A DNA stretch of 64,000 nucleotides from Jackrogersella multiformis (GCA_902806575.1 CADCXD010000004.1:2914001-2978000), one strand, 5' to 3'; shown: positions 23,643 through 35,324, numbered from the stretch's first letter. The notes: generated by a model not told the origin, from the sequence alone. Numbers and translations are program-made.

Positions 23643-25685
23643 TTAGGTCTGCCATGTATCGGTGCCCTTCGTCGTGGAGGTGGTGCAGGTCGGGACGCTG
23701 TAGGAGTGGTTCGGGTCCGCCTCCCAGACGACGGAGCCGTCGGTGTTGACGACGATGAATTTGTACTGGATGGCCTGGCCGGCGGGCAGGCTCACGGTGC
23801 CGCTCCACAGCGGCTGGCTCGCGGTGTACGACGAGGCGCTGAGCGCGACGGCGCTGCCCGTGTTCCAGTTGCCGAGCGCCGCGACGTTGCCGACGATCTT
23901 GACGGTCTGCCCGTACGTCGTCGTCTTGAGCTCGTTGAAGGTCACGGCGACGGCCGTGGCGCTGGGGCACGCGGTCGTCGTGGGCACGGCCGTCGGCTGC
24001 GTGAACGTCGCCGTCGCCGTGGTGTTGGTCGTCGGCGTCTGGCTGGCGGGGAACGACGGCGTCGGCGCCGCGGAGTACGACCCCCTGACGGACGTGGCCG
24101 AGCAGGTCCCGGGCACGGAAGTGGCGGCCGAGCCGGACCCCCAGCTGGGGGGCACGACGCCGGCGCGCCGAGCGGCCGCCGTCAGGAACGAGGCGTACGA
24201 CCACGTGAGGTCCCGCGCGGACAGCGGCGCGCCGCTGGCGCGGTCGTACTGCTCGGCGATGGATCCGTTGGAGGCGACGTATTTTGAGACGACGTTCACG
24301 AAGCCGTCGGCGTAGCCGTATACGGCGTCGTACAGCGTGGTGTAGGTGGTAGTGCCGGATGCGTACGTCCCGGTCGCGACCCCCGAGGAAAGGGCCTGGA
24401 AGAACGGTAGCGAGGTGGAGGTGACGGTGATGGAACCCTGAGTCTGCCACACGTACAGGGCGTCGTAGAGCTGCTCGGCCGCGGCGAGGGTATTGAGGTA
24501 CCACCTATATGACTGTTAGAGGCAAGTGTACATCGTGGGTTAGTACGGAAGAATGGGTACTCACGGGTTGCCGTTGTAGTAGGTGTCTTCGGGGTATCGT
24601 CCGACGGCGACAGCTGAGCCAGCGGAGATCCCTGAGTTGAGGGTGTAGATAGAACGGAACGAGTCGACGACGACCTTGTGGCTGGCGAGGGCTCGGTCGC
24701 TGCAAGGTTGGAAAGTAGCGGCGTCACAGCCGAGTGTCGGGTCGAAGGTGTGGATCGAGCTCAAGATCACGTTCGCGTCCTTGGCAGTTCGGCCATTGTT
24801 GACGTTGATGTTGGCCAAGGCGTAGCCGCTCGAAGATGACCAGAACGATTGCAAGAAGCAAAGGATCTGAGGCGCAATGGCGTCGTAAGAGGTCGTGGTC
24901 TTGCCTAGACTCTTGGCTAGGGCACTTCCCTCGACGAGAGCACGGTGCGAGGCAGCGATCGTGAAGAAAGAGCTTCCGCTAACTTCCTCCCAAAGGTCAA
25001 ACCCGGTCTGGTTCCAATACTGAGCAACATATGCAAGGTCGTTGCTGATGACGGGCCAAACGACGTTGTTAGCCGTGGTGGTGTACCCATTCTCGACTAG
25101 CCACTTGGAATATCCGATCATTGCAACGGCTCTGAGAGCTGGCCCGTCTCGCTGAGGACGACCCCAGCTGCCAGTGAAGGCGCTAAGGTCGACATTGTAC
25201 TTGGGCTCTGCTAGGCCCGTTCCGTCAGACAGAGAGCCGGAGGGGTTAGATACAGTTTGCAGCTTGGCCTGGGAGATGATGTAGTTCTGGATCTGGGTCT
25301 GCAGACCAGCGTCGTAGCTGTGGACAAATCGGTCGACTATAGCCTTGAAGACAAGGGCAGCATCTCGAGTCCAGGTAAAGAAGTCTGAAAAGGTTAGCAG
25401 ATAGACTAAATAGTCTTAGACAAGATAGAGATGCTTACAATTGGGGTTATCCGTGGAAGGAGAGGCAATGACGGCACCCGAGCTGGCTCCCGCAGAATGG
25501 CAGCCATTAGCTCCGATATTGCACAGGAGCTGGGTAAGGGCAATAGGCTCTTCGGTGGTTATGAAATCACTGACGGCCCTCCTGAGAATGACACTGTCAC
25601 GTCGGGCCTTTTCGGCGCTGGGAAGGCCGAAGACAGTCTGGAGGGCAATGCTGCCTAAGAGGAACAGAGAAGAGAAGCCTTGCAT
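23643..25685 (-). CDS. Secreted glucoamylase (GH15 with CBM20 starch-binding domain)
   Basis: The enzyme releases glucose from starch and maltodextrin ends outside the cell. Minus-strand exons are 25685-25439, 25384-24565 and 24504-23643, giving 642 aa. The chosen ATG starts a clear signal peptide, MQGFSSLFLLGSIALQTVFG. GH15 motifs in order are LLCNIGANGCHSAGASSG, YFFTWTRDAALV, NPSGSLSDGTGLAEPKY, WGRPQRDGPALRA, and FDLWEEVSGSSFFT with the catalytic acid Glu. SIAEQYDRASG holds the second catalytic Glu. A Thr/Pro/Ser-rich linker follows. The CBM20 (about the last 100 aa) shows KIVGNVAALGNWN, PLWSGTVSLPAG, IQYKFIVV and VVWEADPNHSYSVP. An in-frame ATG at 25754 would add 23 aa in front of the signal peptide and is less likely. 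The upstream region has GCGGGG (CreA-type) sites. Confidence 0.95.
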
Positions 25686-28230
25686 GATGGGCAGTATGAG
25701 CGAACTACTGTTGGCTGTGAGGATGCTCGAGGTTGTGATCTGTAAAGCGTCCATCTTTCCTGACTCTTATATGTGATCTATTCGAAGCTTTCCAACAGCA
25801 TCGTGATGATGCCCTATACCTCTTTCGGACACCTCGCCGCGCTCACACGCTCAGCCAACGGATAGGGCCGAATTTCAGACCTGTTGCGGCGATACTTCTC
25901 GGACAAAGCAACTTGACCAGGTAAGGAAACCTGGCGGCGTTTAACGGGGCCAATGCGACGCTGATGAGGTAAACTCCGCCAGGAAATTAAATGACGTTCG
26001 TGCTGGAAAAGTCTAGTCTAAGTGTTCTATAGTCGACAAGAATCAAGCTGAGGATCTAGAATCGGGCCGCTTCAGGGGGAGGTCTCTAGCAACTACAACT
26101 GACATGCATACGGGTTGGACGGATTCGGCAATCGACCCCTGAGAACCCAAGTTAAGTAGAACTATAAGAAAGACGGACTATGAGGCTGGATTAGAACTAA
26201 TATAGGTAGACTTAACTCCATACATACTTAGGACAACCCCAGTGCGGGGGACGCCCTCGCCCCCTCGTCCCCGCATTATTAGGGATTAGAAGTGATATTA
26301 GGGGTTGAAGTTTGGAGTCGTCTACGGCACCACGTAGAGGAGAGTCCACTTTCACGAGCTTGGAGGTTCCTTTAGTCTTCTACACGTGTTATACATATGT
26401 ACGTGTGGGAGTTGATATTGACTAAAATCCATGTTTACACTTACCATGTTTAAACTTACCTAGGTAAACAAGTCATAATTAACATCATGCGAATATCACG
26501 TTGTTATACTATGTACTCGCATGGATTTAGGGTATACAGTGTACACATCCTCTTTGCTCATTCTAGAACCCGGGCGATCCGTAGCTATGAGGCCTCTCCA
26601 TGAATCTTTGCAGCTTCGGTAATCTCTGATATGTATCTAAGGGCTTCACCACAAACCTCCATTGTAGCATGGCAGTGTGTATTCATGCTGGATAGGTCCT
26701 CGAGATGTCGACAATAATCTTATGATTTTATTCGGACCTACTTATGGTTTACCCCAGACCGGAGTGTAGTAGAGACTACCATTTGACGCTATTCGGTTCG
26801 CTAACAGAGAGCCCTGGTCAATTCTCTGTCACATGCATACGGCTCTGCTCAACCACTAATGTAGACGGGACTATGTTCCCCAGTCGTCTAAATATGTATT
26901 GTGTCATTCCATATCGGCCCGCGGTGTATGCCAGCCTCATCAGCTGGCCTTGTTATGTAGTGTAGCTTCGAAAACATGAATTGCCAAGAAACCACAGAAC
27001 ATTCCAAGGCCAGGGAATCTTGGGACGAGATCTCGGGACCTCATGAAAGGTCTCGATCGTGCTTCAGGAGCAAATGCAACCCCGGAGACTCGGCAGACCT
27101 CTAGTGTACCTAGGTAGCCGACGGGATTAGCTAGACTAATACGAATTCTGCAAGTCAACAGTTACATAGTAGAGGCTGCCAACGGTATATGCCGGCGTAG
27201 CTTGTCCTGTCCATGGCATCACTAACATGAGCCTGACTAACACACTTAGGGAATCAACATCGTCAACATCTGTCGAGGCTAGCGTGTCCGCGATCAGGCC
27301 GAAGTAAAACGTGCTAAATCTCCCATCGTCGAAAAATGCGCACTATCCTCCAATTTCATCGCCCTGCCACGGCCTTACTATGATTAGGGGTGTAGAGTGC
27401 GCACACGGCGTCGGAGATACAAACGCTTCCTCCACGGGGCATGATATTTAATCTAACAACTCAACTGGCCAAGCCCGATAACTAGTAATCACCAAGGCTA
27501 CTCTCGGCATCAAATGCTTCGTCCATCATCGTCACGCGAACATGCAACAGGGCTTAATTGGGGGACTACTAAAGATCTAGTTAGAGATAATTAGATGTAG
27601 AAGCTCTTATGGTTATCCTCAACCTCATAGATCAATGATCTCGGAAAAGAGGGGTGGAATATAAGGCCTGCAGCAAATCTGGTCTACCGAGCTCAGCTTT
27701 TGACGGCGAGCTCAGGCTTTCCAGATCACTCCTTATTCTAGGACCTGTCGATTGGATAGACATCATAAAGAACAAAGATGATTCCATAAGTGATTCGAGC
27801 TGCCTCGACCATCAACTCTGAATTCGCTGGGCGAACAGAGGACGATCGGGCACAGATCCGTGGGTTATGTAAAGGAAAGGAAAATGAAATCAAGCGATAA
27901 AATTTTCCAAATTTATTCAAGAGAAAAAAAGGTAAAAGGTGGGGCAGATTGGTAGACCGGCAGATTGAGGTGGCTGCACAGACACCAGCCTCGTCATGCG
28001 CCACAGATATTAGTCACAGGCGAAGGTTTCTTAGGTCGTTAGCGTTCGGTACTAGTGTAGGTACCTCTTAGTAATCTAACTTCAATCTTCAATCTTCAAC
28101 TTTAGAACTTTTGTTGCTTTGTACACATTTGCGACAACTACAAACATCGCCCTTTAAAGTACTTACTCAACCAGCGTTCATAATCGCAAGCAATAATCAC
28201 CTTCAAGTATTCCATCCCCAAATATCCATC
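25686..28230. promoter_or_regulatory. Large divergent intergenic region between glucoamylase and SNU66 genes
   Basis: These 2.5 kb separate divergent starts. No coding frame is supported. A GC-rich hairpin with GCGGGG/CCCCGC words lies at 26243-26275. Polyadenylate/pyrimidine tracts occur near 27905-27940. Long upstream regions are usual for carbon-regulated secreted hydrolases, but no AmyR-type paired CGG site was found by eye. Confidence 0.5.
26243..26275. promoter_or_regulatory. GC hairpin with CreA-type sites
   Basis: The arms TGCGGGGGACG and CGTCCCCGCA pair around a C-rich loop. Each arm contains GCGGGG, matching the fungal CreA/Mig1 consensus SYGGRG (established), one on each strand. 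It lies about 560 bp upstream of the glucoamylase ATG, so a role in glucose repression is a reasonable inference. Confidence 0.4.
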
Positions 28231-30192
28231 ATGGATGCCGCGGCGATAGAGGAGACCAACCGTCTCCGCGTTTCTCTGGGTATGAAACCTCTGCCCGTCC
28301 CCGGCGCAAGCGGTCCTCAGTTCAGAGAAAAAGCATCGACCCCCGACGAAGATGTTGGAAGCACCCTCGAAACTCGAGAAGCGGCCGCGTACGACAACTT
28401 CAAAAAGATTCAAGATGCCGAAAAAGCCAAGAAGAAGCGCGAAGAGAAGACTGCCGCTATCAAAAAGGCCCGCGACGCTGCAAAGCGCCTCGAAACTCTG
28501 CAAGGCAAAGGGTTGGGTGATGCCGACGATGGCGAACTTGATACCAAGGCGTGGTTAATCAATCAGAAGAAGCGCCAAAAGCAAATCGAGAAGGCGCGGA
28601 AGATGGAGGAGGAACTAGCAGCTGCTGAAATCGAGGCCGCAGCTGCAATTCAATACACGTCAAGGGATCTCGCAGGCGTCAAGGTCGGGCACGAGCTTGG
28701 AGCCTTTGAGGGTGGGGAAGAACAGATCCTAACCCTCAAGGACTCTAATATACTAGGAGACGAGGAAGAAGGCGACGAGCTTGAAAATATCAACCTCAGA
28801 GAACGAGAGAGGCTTGACAAGAAGCTTGAGTCGAAAAAGAAGAAGCCTATATACGACCCTAACGCAATTGACGAGACTGGAGAGCAAACTCTTCTTGCTC
28901 AATACGATGAGGAAACGGGTGGAAAGAAGGGCAAGAGATTTACACTGGACGGGTTCGGAAACACGATACAGAACAATGATCTAGATGGTCAACCGCAGAG
29001 CCGACAACGACAAATGATTAACCTAGATATTCTAAACGAGACTCAGCCGGCATCGGACTACTTGGATATCTCGGAAGTCAAAATCAGGAAGCCCAAAAAG
29101 AAGAAGTCGAAGTCGACGAGACAACGGCCAGTGGACGAGGATGACATATTTCCTTTGCCATCAGCGGAGCAAGATCAGTCTATGGATATAGACTCAGGTG
29201 CCGGTTTCGTTAGCAGGAAGCGTAAAACCGACGACACAGCGTTCGTCGACGACGAAGATCTCCAGGCGACTTTGGCTGCGCAAAGAAGAGATGCCTTAAA
29301 GAAGCGAAGGAGGATGCGCCCAGAGGATATAGCACGCCAGTTACGAGAAGAGGCGCAGGCACCTGAAGTCGATAGCGAAGGCGACGGTGGTCAAGAAGGT
29401 GGCCTTGTCCTAGACGAGATCTCTGAATTCGTTTCGGGCCTGAGAAGGGAGGACATTGAGGATCGCAAACCTCACAAACCAAGGTCATCTGGAGAGGCGC
29501 CAGTCACAGCTATGGAGGACGAGTCCGACGAAGACGAGCCCATGAAAGATGGTTACGAAGTTGAGCATGATAGAACCAAGCGCGAAGACTCGGCCCCAAC
29601 AGAGACGGCTATCATTGGTGTTGGTGAGGAGAAATCTATCGGCTCTGGCATCGGCGCCACGCTCCAACTTCTAAAAGAGCGCCAGCTTCTTAAGGATTCA
29701 GGTGCCGCTGAGCTAAACGAGACGCAGCGCCAGAACCAATTATTCGTCTCCGAGAAACGACGAAAGCTAGCAGAGATCGAACAGGAGGCCCGCAACCAGC
29801 GCGAACGGGATCGCAATAGCGGCAGGCTCGACAAGATGTCCGTCCGAGAAAGAGAGGAGTTGGCGCGACAGCAGAACAACATGCGCGACCAGCAGACATC
29901 GCGGCAGCTGGTCGATCTCTTCAACAGGGGATATAAACCTAACGTAGAACTGAAGTACCACGATGAGCACGGCCGGTCGCTCGACCAGAAGGAGGCCTTC
30001 AAACATCTCAGCCACCAGTTCCACGGCAAGGGAAGCGGCAAAGGCAAGACCGACAAGCGCCTGAAGAAGATCGAGGACGAGAAGCGACGCGAGTCGCAGA
30101 GCATGCTAGACGCTAGCCAGAACGTCGGCATGAGTTCGGCGACCGCGCAGCAGACCAAGAAGAGGAAGGAGGCCGGTGTGCGGCTTGCGTGA
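28231..30192 (+). CDS. SNU66: SART-1/Snu66 tri-snRNP splicing factor
   Basis: Snu66 is a U4/U6.U5 tri-snRNP component needed for pre-mRNA splicing in the nucleus. A single exon of 653 aa starts at an ATG at 28231 (MDAAAIEETNRLRVSLGMKP); the frame is open to 28111 only from a TTG. The NRLRVSLGMKPLP motif is the conserved N-terminal signature. A long charged helical segment follows (KKREEKTAAIKKARDAAKRL), then LDGFGNTIQNN. The C-terminal conserved block includes GIGATLQLLKERQLL and FKHLSHQFHGKGSGKGKTDK. Acidic and lysine-rich stretches and likely coiled coils make up most of the chain, as usual for SART-1 proteins. Confidence 0.93.
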   Translation: MDAAAIEETNRLRVSLGMKPLPVPGASGPQFREKASTPDEDVGSTLETREAAAYDNFKKIQDAEKAKKKREEKTAAIKKARDAAKRLETLQGKGLGDADDGELDTKAWLINQKKRQKQIEKARKMEEELAAAEIEAAAAIQYTSRDLAGVKVGHELGAFEGGEEQILTLKDSNILGDEEEGDELENINLRERERLDKKLESKKKKPIYDPNAIDETGEQTLLAQYDEETGGKKGKRFTLDGFGNTIQNNDLDGQPQSRQRQMINLDILNETQPASDYLDISEVKIRKPKKKKSKSTRQRPVDEDDIFPLPSAEQDQSMDIDSGAGFVSRKRKTDDTAFVDDEDLQATLAAQRRDALKKRRRMRPEDIARQLREEAQAPEVDSEGDGGQEGGLVLDEISEFVSGLRREDIEDRKPHKPRSSGEAPVTAMEDESDEDEPMKDGYEVEHDRTKREDSAPTETAIIGVGEEKSIGSGIGATLQLLKERQLLKDSGAAELNETQRQNQLFVSEKRRKLAEIEQEARNQRERDRNSGRLDKMSVREREELARQQNNMRDQQTSRQLVDLFNRGYKPNVELKYHDEHGRSLDQKEAFKHLSHQFHGKGSGKGKTDKRLKKIEDEKRRESQSMLDASQNVGMSSATAQQTKKRKEAGVRLA

Positions 30193-30842
30193 TCAACCAC
30201 GCAGCAGACCGCATGCATGCATTGAAAAGGTGCTTCTCCCTTGCTTGTATACTTATAACCAGCTAGTAATTTGTTGCTGACACGAATCTTCAAGTCTTCT
30301 ACTCGCCGTGATGTGCTATGAGGAAGTCCTTGGTCAAGTGGCTCCCAACGTTTCTTGCTCGGGATATGAAGCCATATCCTATCTTTGACTTGATTTTACA
30401 TGATACTAACACCGTGCTTCGCTATTATACATTGTGCTTTATCGTTGTTATGCATGGTAAGATGTGCCCTAGCTCGTAGGTAATTCTAGTTGAAGTAGAT
30501 GGTACTTAACAATAACAGTATCTCAGAAGTACCATGACACAATGAGAACCTATCTCCTAGTCCAGTTTCATCCGAACGTATGGTTAGTTTTAATGTCTCA
30601 ATCAACGACATCATGCTTCATAATATGGTAACAATAAGATTTTATATAATATAGATTAATTATATGCCAATACTACTAAATCACCTACATGAGTTCATTT
30701 GACAATTAAGAAAAGCGGCTTATACAAAGCATCATAGTCTCTGCTGCGACCCGAGTCATCGGGAACGAAACCCTCCAAAAAGAAATCACTAACCGCAATT
30801 TCATATAATATAGAAAAAGCAATGAAATACAAAAAGATAGGA
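30193..30842. other. Intergenic region
   Basis: This is the 3' flank of SNU66 followed by an AT-rich stretch (about 30620-30670) and the 3' flank of the tRNA-Tyr gene. No gene is seen. A run of T residues downstream of the tRNA on its strand could end Pol III transcription. Confidence 0.5.
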
Positions 30843-30935
30843 TCCCTCGGGCCGGAATCGAACCGGCGACATTTCGGTGACTACAATTATGCAACAATTA
30901 CAGCCGAACGCCATAACCAACTAGACTACCAAGGG
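30843..30935 (-). tRNA. tRNA-Tyr (GTA anticodon) with a 19 nt intron
   Basis: The 93 nt gene folds with acceptor stem CCCTTGG/CCGAGGG (one G-T pair), discriminator A, anticodon stem TTCGG/CCGAA and T-arm GCCGG-TTCGATT-CCGGC. The loop reads CTGTAA before a 19 nt intron (plus-strand 30879-30897) placed one base 3' of the anticodon, the standard position for eukaryotic tRNA introns. The anticodon is GTA, so tyrosine; C1-G72 is the known eukaryotic tRNA-Tyr identity pair. The mature length is 74 nt before CCA addition. Confidence 0.95.
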
Positions 30936-31409
30936 GGGAAGTCTACGAGAATCACTCCAGAGTGGGCTCTGAAGCGAGGGAGAACTTGAGAATTTCGGCA
31001 CGTTATTGGCTCCTATATAGTAGGTGCAAGTTCCGGCGTTTTGCCGCGCCACCCCGGAGTTTGGCCGGGGCAACTACGTATGTAGGTACGTACCTTCTTT
31101 CAGAGGATGGCATATCCAGCAGATGTATTTCCTTCCGATGGGCAATTATTTAGGTAAGCAAGATCAACTAAACTCACAATAAATTCACAGAGGCAACAGT
31201 TATAGGTCAGTATCTTTGGTCCTGAATAATATTGAAAATTTTATTTCTAGATATGGGCTCGCCATGTATATTTCTACGTGTCCAGTCTACTAGCTACTTA
31301 GCTCTCGTGTGTACGGGTAATAGGAAAGGGGAAAGCAAAATTACATATGCAATTTCTAACTTGGGTATTCAAGAGGAACATGGGGTGAATATGGAAACAA
31401 CATTTACTC
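30936..31409. other. Intergenic region
   Basis: This lies between the 5' side of tRNA-Tyr and the 3' end of the two-frame hypothetical gene. No gene is seen. Confidence 0.5.
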
Positions 31410-32130
31410 TTAGATCCACGTCTGAGGACTGCTACCCTCCTCTCGCGCCTCGTCGTCAGCAACGGGGCCGCGGCCTGCGCTCGCATCGTCCTCCTTGGCC
31501 ATCTCCTCCCTCATCGCCTCGAGCTGGGAGCTCAGCTTCGCCATCTCGTCGGCGTTGAAACTCGCCCTCAGCGGCGAGGGGGCGCCAGGCGTGGTGATGC
31601 GTCTGCGGGCCCTCTCGTTGGCCATGTCCACGGACAGCCGCTTGTTGGCGACCTCGTCGCGCTTGTTCGCGTGGCGGTCATACAGGTGGTCGTCCTCGTC
31701 CTCGGCGCTGCCGCTAGGCTTTGACGGGCGCTCCGGGCGGGCTTAGATCCAGCGCCGCGGGACGCCGTCGGGTAGGGGTGGTAGCGGGGCTGGGCGTCCG
31801 CGACGGGTTGGAGACGAGGGTCTCGAGGCTTGAGGCGAGACTCCCGCTCTTGCGACGCTCTTCCTTGCGCTGGTGGATCCCCTGGCGCATGGCGCGCAGG
31901 CGGTCGCGGAGGGGGACGCGGCACTCACCTGTGAACACGGTCTTCCTGTCGGCGTCGCCGCCTGAAGACTCTTCTTCGGCGCTGGTTCCTGCCTCGCATT
32001 GCAACGGGGAGGGCGTGTCCCGCGCTTCTTCTGTCTGGGCTAAACTCTCAAAGTGCTGGCTCAGGTTGCGAACGCGGCTGGGAGCCGACGATGAGGAGGA
32101 GGAGGTGGCGTGGTGCTGGTTGGAAGCCAT
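31410..32130 (-). CDS. Hypothetical coiled-coil protein, coding frame shifts near 31740
   Basis: The N-terminal part runs from an ATG at 32130 (MASNQHHATSSSSSSAPSR) with PLRDRLRAMRQGIHQRKEER and a Ser/Pro-rich stretch, and meets a stop at 31714. A second open segment in the next frame runs from about 31740 to a stop at 31410. It has EDEDDHLYDRHANKRDEV and a C-terminal predicted helix NADEMAKLSSQLEAMREEMA. Both show strong C/G third-base bias, so both look coding. The switch falls within 31714-31742. A one-base indel, or an intron with a weak border, would join them. A GTGAGT at about 31925-31930 could act as a donor with an AAG acceptor near 31739 in the right phase, but would remove the well-biased middle segment. 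The family is not recognised. Confidence 0.55.
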
Positions 32131-33232
32131 GGTGATGGGTGGGTGGTTCCTAAAACTAAAGGGGTTTGGGGTTTTAAAGATATCTCTGCAAGACTTCGAG
32201 TGGGAAAAGGGGTCCGGGAAGAGAAAACTTACCGGGCGAGATCTAGATAAGAAGGAGGGTGAGTTGCTTGGTGAGAGATGCTTGGAAACGAGTCCTGGTT
32301 TGCTAGGTTTATATGTTAGTTTAAGCTCCTGGGCTTAGATATATAATGAAATCCTTTCATTCCTTTGTCTTGGTACAATGCATTGTTGGAGTGTCTTATT
32401 TCTATACAGACTACTTTGCTTGTTAGAACACAATAGGCTTTGTATAGGTACCGACAGACAATGGTCAATAAATCTTTCCTCGGACTCAAAGAAACATCAT
32501 GCCTAGGTATTCGACAGTATCTTTTGTAGATTAGTTATTGTCTAAGTTCCATGTATGATCTCAATTTGTACAGTTTAGCTACCTAGGTACACGTATCAAG
32601 ATATACGCAAGAACAGTGAGTGCCCCTGAATCCGCGAGTCTTCTCTCTTGATAATTGGTTTTGTTTAGTGTTCAAGATGTTTAGGTTTCTTCAAGTACCT
32701 TGGTATAGGGGGGTCTACGTAATGGTAGGTCCTCTTAGGTGGACATGCTTCGGCATTTACTAGGTACTTTTATCACACCGAGAATGATTATTGTCGAGAT
32801 AATGGTTATAAGGGCCTGTCAACTTTATATGTCTGTCATTATAGACTCAATAAGTTTGCCTCCATGACCCGATCTACAGTGCGAGTGAGGATTATGTTTG
32901 CGTACCTTTACGGTGACTCGAGAAAATCCTCGATTTAGAAGTCATGTTTGCTACCTAACTTAGAGGGATATGATTCGTGATGGTACCCAGGTAGGTAACG
33001 AGTCTAGGAGACAAAACTGTGAATCATACAGTAAATATTCATCGTTGCTCTATTTATTTCACTATGCTTCCGCTTATTAGTTCAGACCAACATACTTTTT
33101 GGCTGGGCTCAACTTATTCTTATTTTCATATTACCAACTCCTACAACCCTTTCGTCGAGTATCTTAAACCTTCTTACATCGCTACTCCTGGAGCTATTTA
33201 CGACTCTAGGCAAACCGACTGATTATATTCCA
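32131..33232. other. Divergent intergenic region
   Basis: About 1.1 kb lies between the two-frame hypothetical gene (-) and the F-box-like gene (+). It includes a TACCTAGGTA copy at 32580-32589. No other gene is seen. Confidence 0.5.
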
Positions 33233-34371
33233 ATGGAGACCTCCGAAGCAGCAGGAATGGAAGAAAACGACATCTTCCACCGCGTGCCAGCGGAAGTTAT
33301 CGTCATGATATACAAATACATGGACAACATAGGAGACGTCAAGGCCACGCTCAGCACCTGTCGAAAGGCAAAGGCGATCTTCGAGGAGAACGCCGGCGTC
33401 ATTTCGAAAGTCCACATAGTCCGAGCTGCTCTTGACCCTTCTAATTTCAAGCTCGGAATCATGGCCGTCGCTTCTCGCGACGTAGATCCTACTGATCAGA
33501 AATCGATTGAGCAGTTCTTTCACAAGTACATCTGGCGAACCGACCCGTGGCCGGCGTCCTACTTCAGAATGGATCTCGCCGCTGCTCTGCCCTCGTTCAA
33601 CGGAGCCATCCACCGACTCGTGCATGGGACATTTATTGGTCTTTGGAATATAGACAATAGTGGGATTACAAAAACCTCGACCGAAGAAGCCCGGGAGCTC
33701 CGCGCATGCCTCACGATTGAGACTGCTGCCAACCTTTTTTACCGCGGACCGGGAAAGAATGGTGTTATTCTTTGGCGCGCTCCGCATGCTGAGTGGGTAG
33801 AGAAGTACTGGGCGGCCTTCTCCCATGTTGAGATTGAGGCGGCATTGGGAATTTATTCCTATTATTTCCAGTACTTCACAGCCGGTGTGTACACATCCTT
33901 CGTTATCATTATTACCTTGGTAATTTGGTTTGCTGTTCAGTCAGGTGTTAATTCAAACTTGCAGTCATGCATCATTTCGAAAGGGACCAAGACGAAATCG
34001 ACTTGTCCATTAGCAGGCCGCTTTCATTCTTAGCTAGTTTAGAGAACCTCCATAATTGGCACGCATTAAAACGGCCTTTTGGTCCCGTGCCGTATCGGGT
34101 CAAAGAATTCTGGTCAACTGCTCCGGAGGACGACGAGCTAGCGGGCATGTTACCTTTGGACCTCGGTGCTAGACGCTGTTTAAACAGTAAGAACCGGTTA
34201 CAACCGCGTTTCCAATCGGACCCTACCGCGATTGACGAAGAGACTTGGCAACGCACCAAGCGCGACGGACTCCGGGACTTTAATTGTATTAGGCTTCAAG
34301 ACGGTTTCTGGACTGAACTGATAGCTTGCTGGGATCGAGCTTCCCTGGGAGAAGATTTATCACCCCCCTAG
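33233..34371 (+). CDS. F-box-like domain protein
   Basis: Exons 33233-33884 and 33965-34371 give 352 aa; the junction joins YYFQYFTA to VMHHFERDQDE. The N-terminus IFHRVPAEVIVMIYKYMDNI (residues 13-32), followed by DVKATLSTCRKAKAIFEE, has the Leu/Pro/Ile spacing of the F-box fold, which recruits substrates to SCF ubiquitin ligases via Skp1 (established for the family). The remaining ~300 aa is an unrecognised, fungus-type variable region with many aromatic residues. Without an intron the frame would run to 34033 through a hydrophobic stretch that is intronic. The target is unknown. Confidence 0.75.
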
Positions 34372-34652
34372 AAGGGTTCCATTGAGAAACAACTACTGAT
34401 ATGGTAGTTTTCATGATAAATTTACTTAGTTAGCACGATCGTATATCGGCCATAAAAATTATACTGGATTATTCCGAACACCATTTTGTTCTTAACATGA
34501 CGGGGAGCATCCTGAAATATGGGAGACCCGTGAAAATAAAATAAAACAACTACCAAAACGTAAGAGGTATACGAAATCCCAAAAGTCGGAAATAATAAAA
34601 AGGGATGCAAAAACGAAGAAAAAGAAACTCAAGCAAAATTTACAAGATTGTG

Positions 34653-34724
34653 CTCCGGTACGGGGAATCGAACCCCGAGCTCCTCGGTGAAAGCGAAGTA
34701 TGTTAGCCGTTACACTATACCGGA
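34653..34724 (-). tRNA. tRNA-Glu (TTC anticodon)
   Basis: A 72 nt intronless gene with acceptor stem TCCGGTA/TACCGGA and discriminator G. The D-arm reads TAGTGTAACGGCTA, and the anticodon stem CTTCG/CGAGG encloses loop CTTTCAC, giving anticodon TTC. The T-arm is CGGGGTTCGATTCCCCG. It closely resembles other fungal tRNA-Glu genes. Confidence 0.96.
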
Positions 34725-35324
34725 CTTGTGTCTTTGTTGGCTTCCAAAGCCGAACATTGTTGATGCGGATGTTTTCAGCGTTCTTATTATGTTATATGAC
34801 TGGCCGTCTGTGAGCCGTTGATTGGTATTGGCTACATTTGCTTCTTTGGCTCCGTACTTAAAACTTATGGCGTCCTCTAGCAGCTTTAGCTTGTCTGTGG
34901 ACATGACTTTGGATTGGCGAGGCTTTTTGAAGTACCTATGCGCTTATTCGGAAGTGGGTTTTCGATGTTTGCTATGTTTGTTATGTACTCTGTACGTCCG
35001 CCTAAGCCCCTTTTCAACATCTCGCGATGCTCTTGATTACCTATGTTTCTAACCTAATATAGTATATGGTTAATTGGCTTTTTATGTCATTATGAATTAA
35101 TTCCTTAGATTTGCTTCGATTACATTTATAAGTTTCATTAGACCAAAGCCTCGAGTGCCCATTTTGATACACCAGAGTATATGTTACTCACTTGGACGCC
35201 ACCGGAAGATAGCTTCCTAGGGCACCTGAAGCAAGAGACATTACCACCACCCAATCCACGGTACCATACCACCAACCACCGTACGCTCCATCACCAGCCA
35301 GTAACCCCCTAAACAGCCCCCAGA
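34725..35324. other. Intergenic region
   Basis: About 600 bp between the 5' side of tRNA-Glu and the 3' end of the small membrane protein gene. No supported gene. Confidence 0.5.

Noticed and set aside
23628..24315. Plus-strand frames up to 219 codons over glucoamylase
   Set aside because: Antisense shadows of a clear GH15-CBM20 gene.
31568..31928. Alternative minus-strand frames of 118 and 61 codons inside the two-frame hypothetical gene
   Set aside because: Their third-base bias is weaker than that of the neighbouring frames and they are Pro/Arg-rich shadows.
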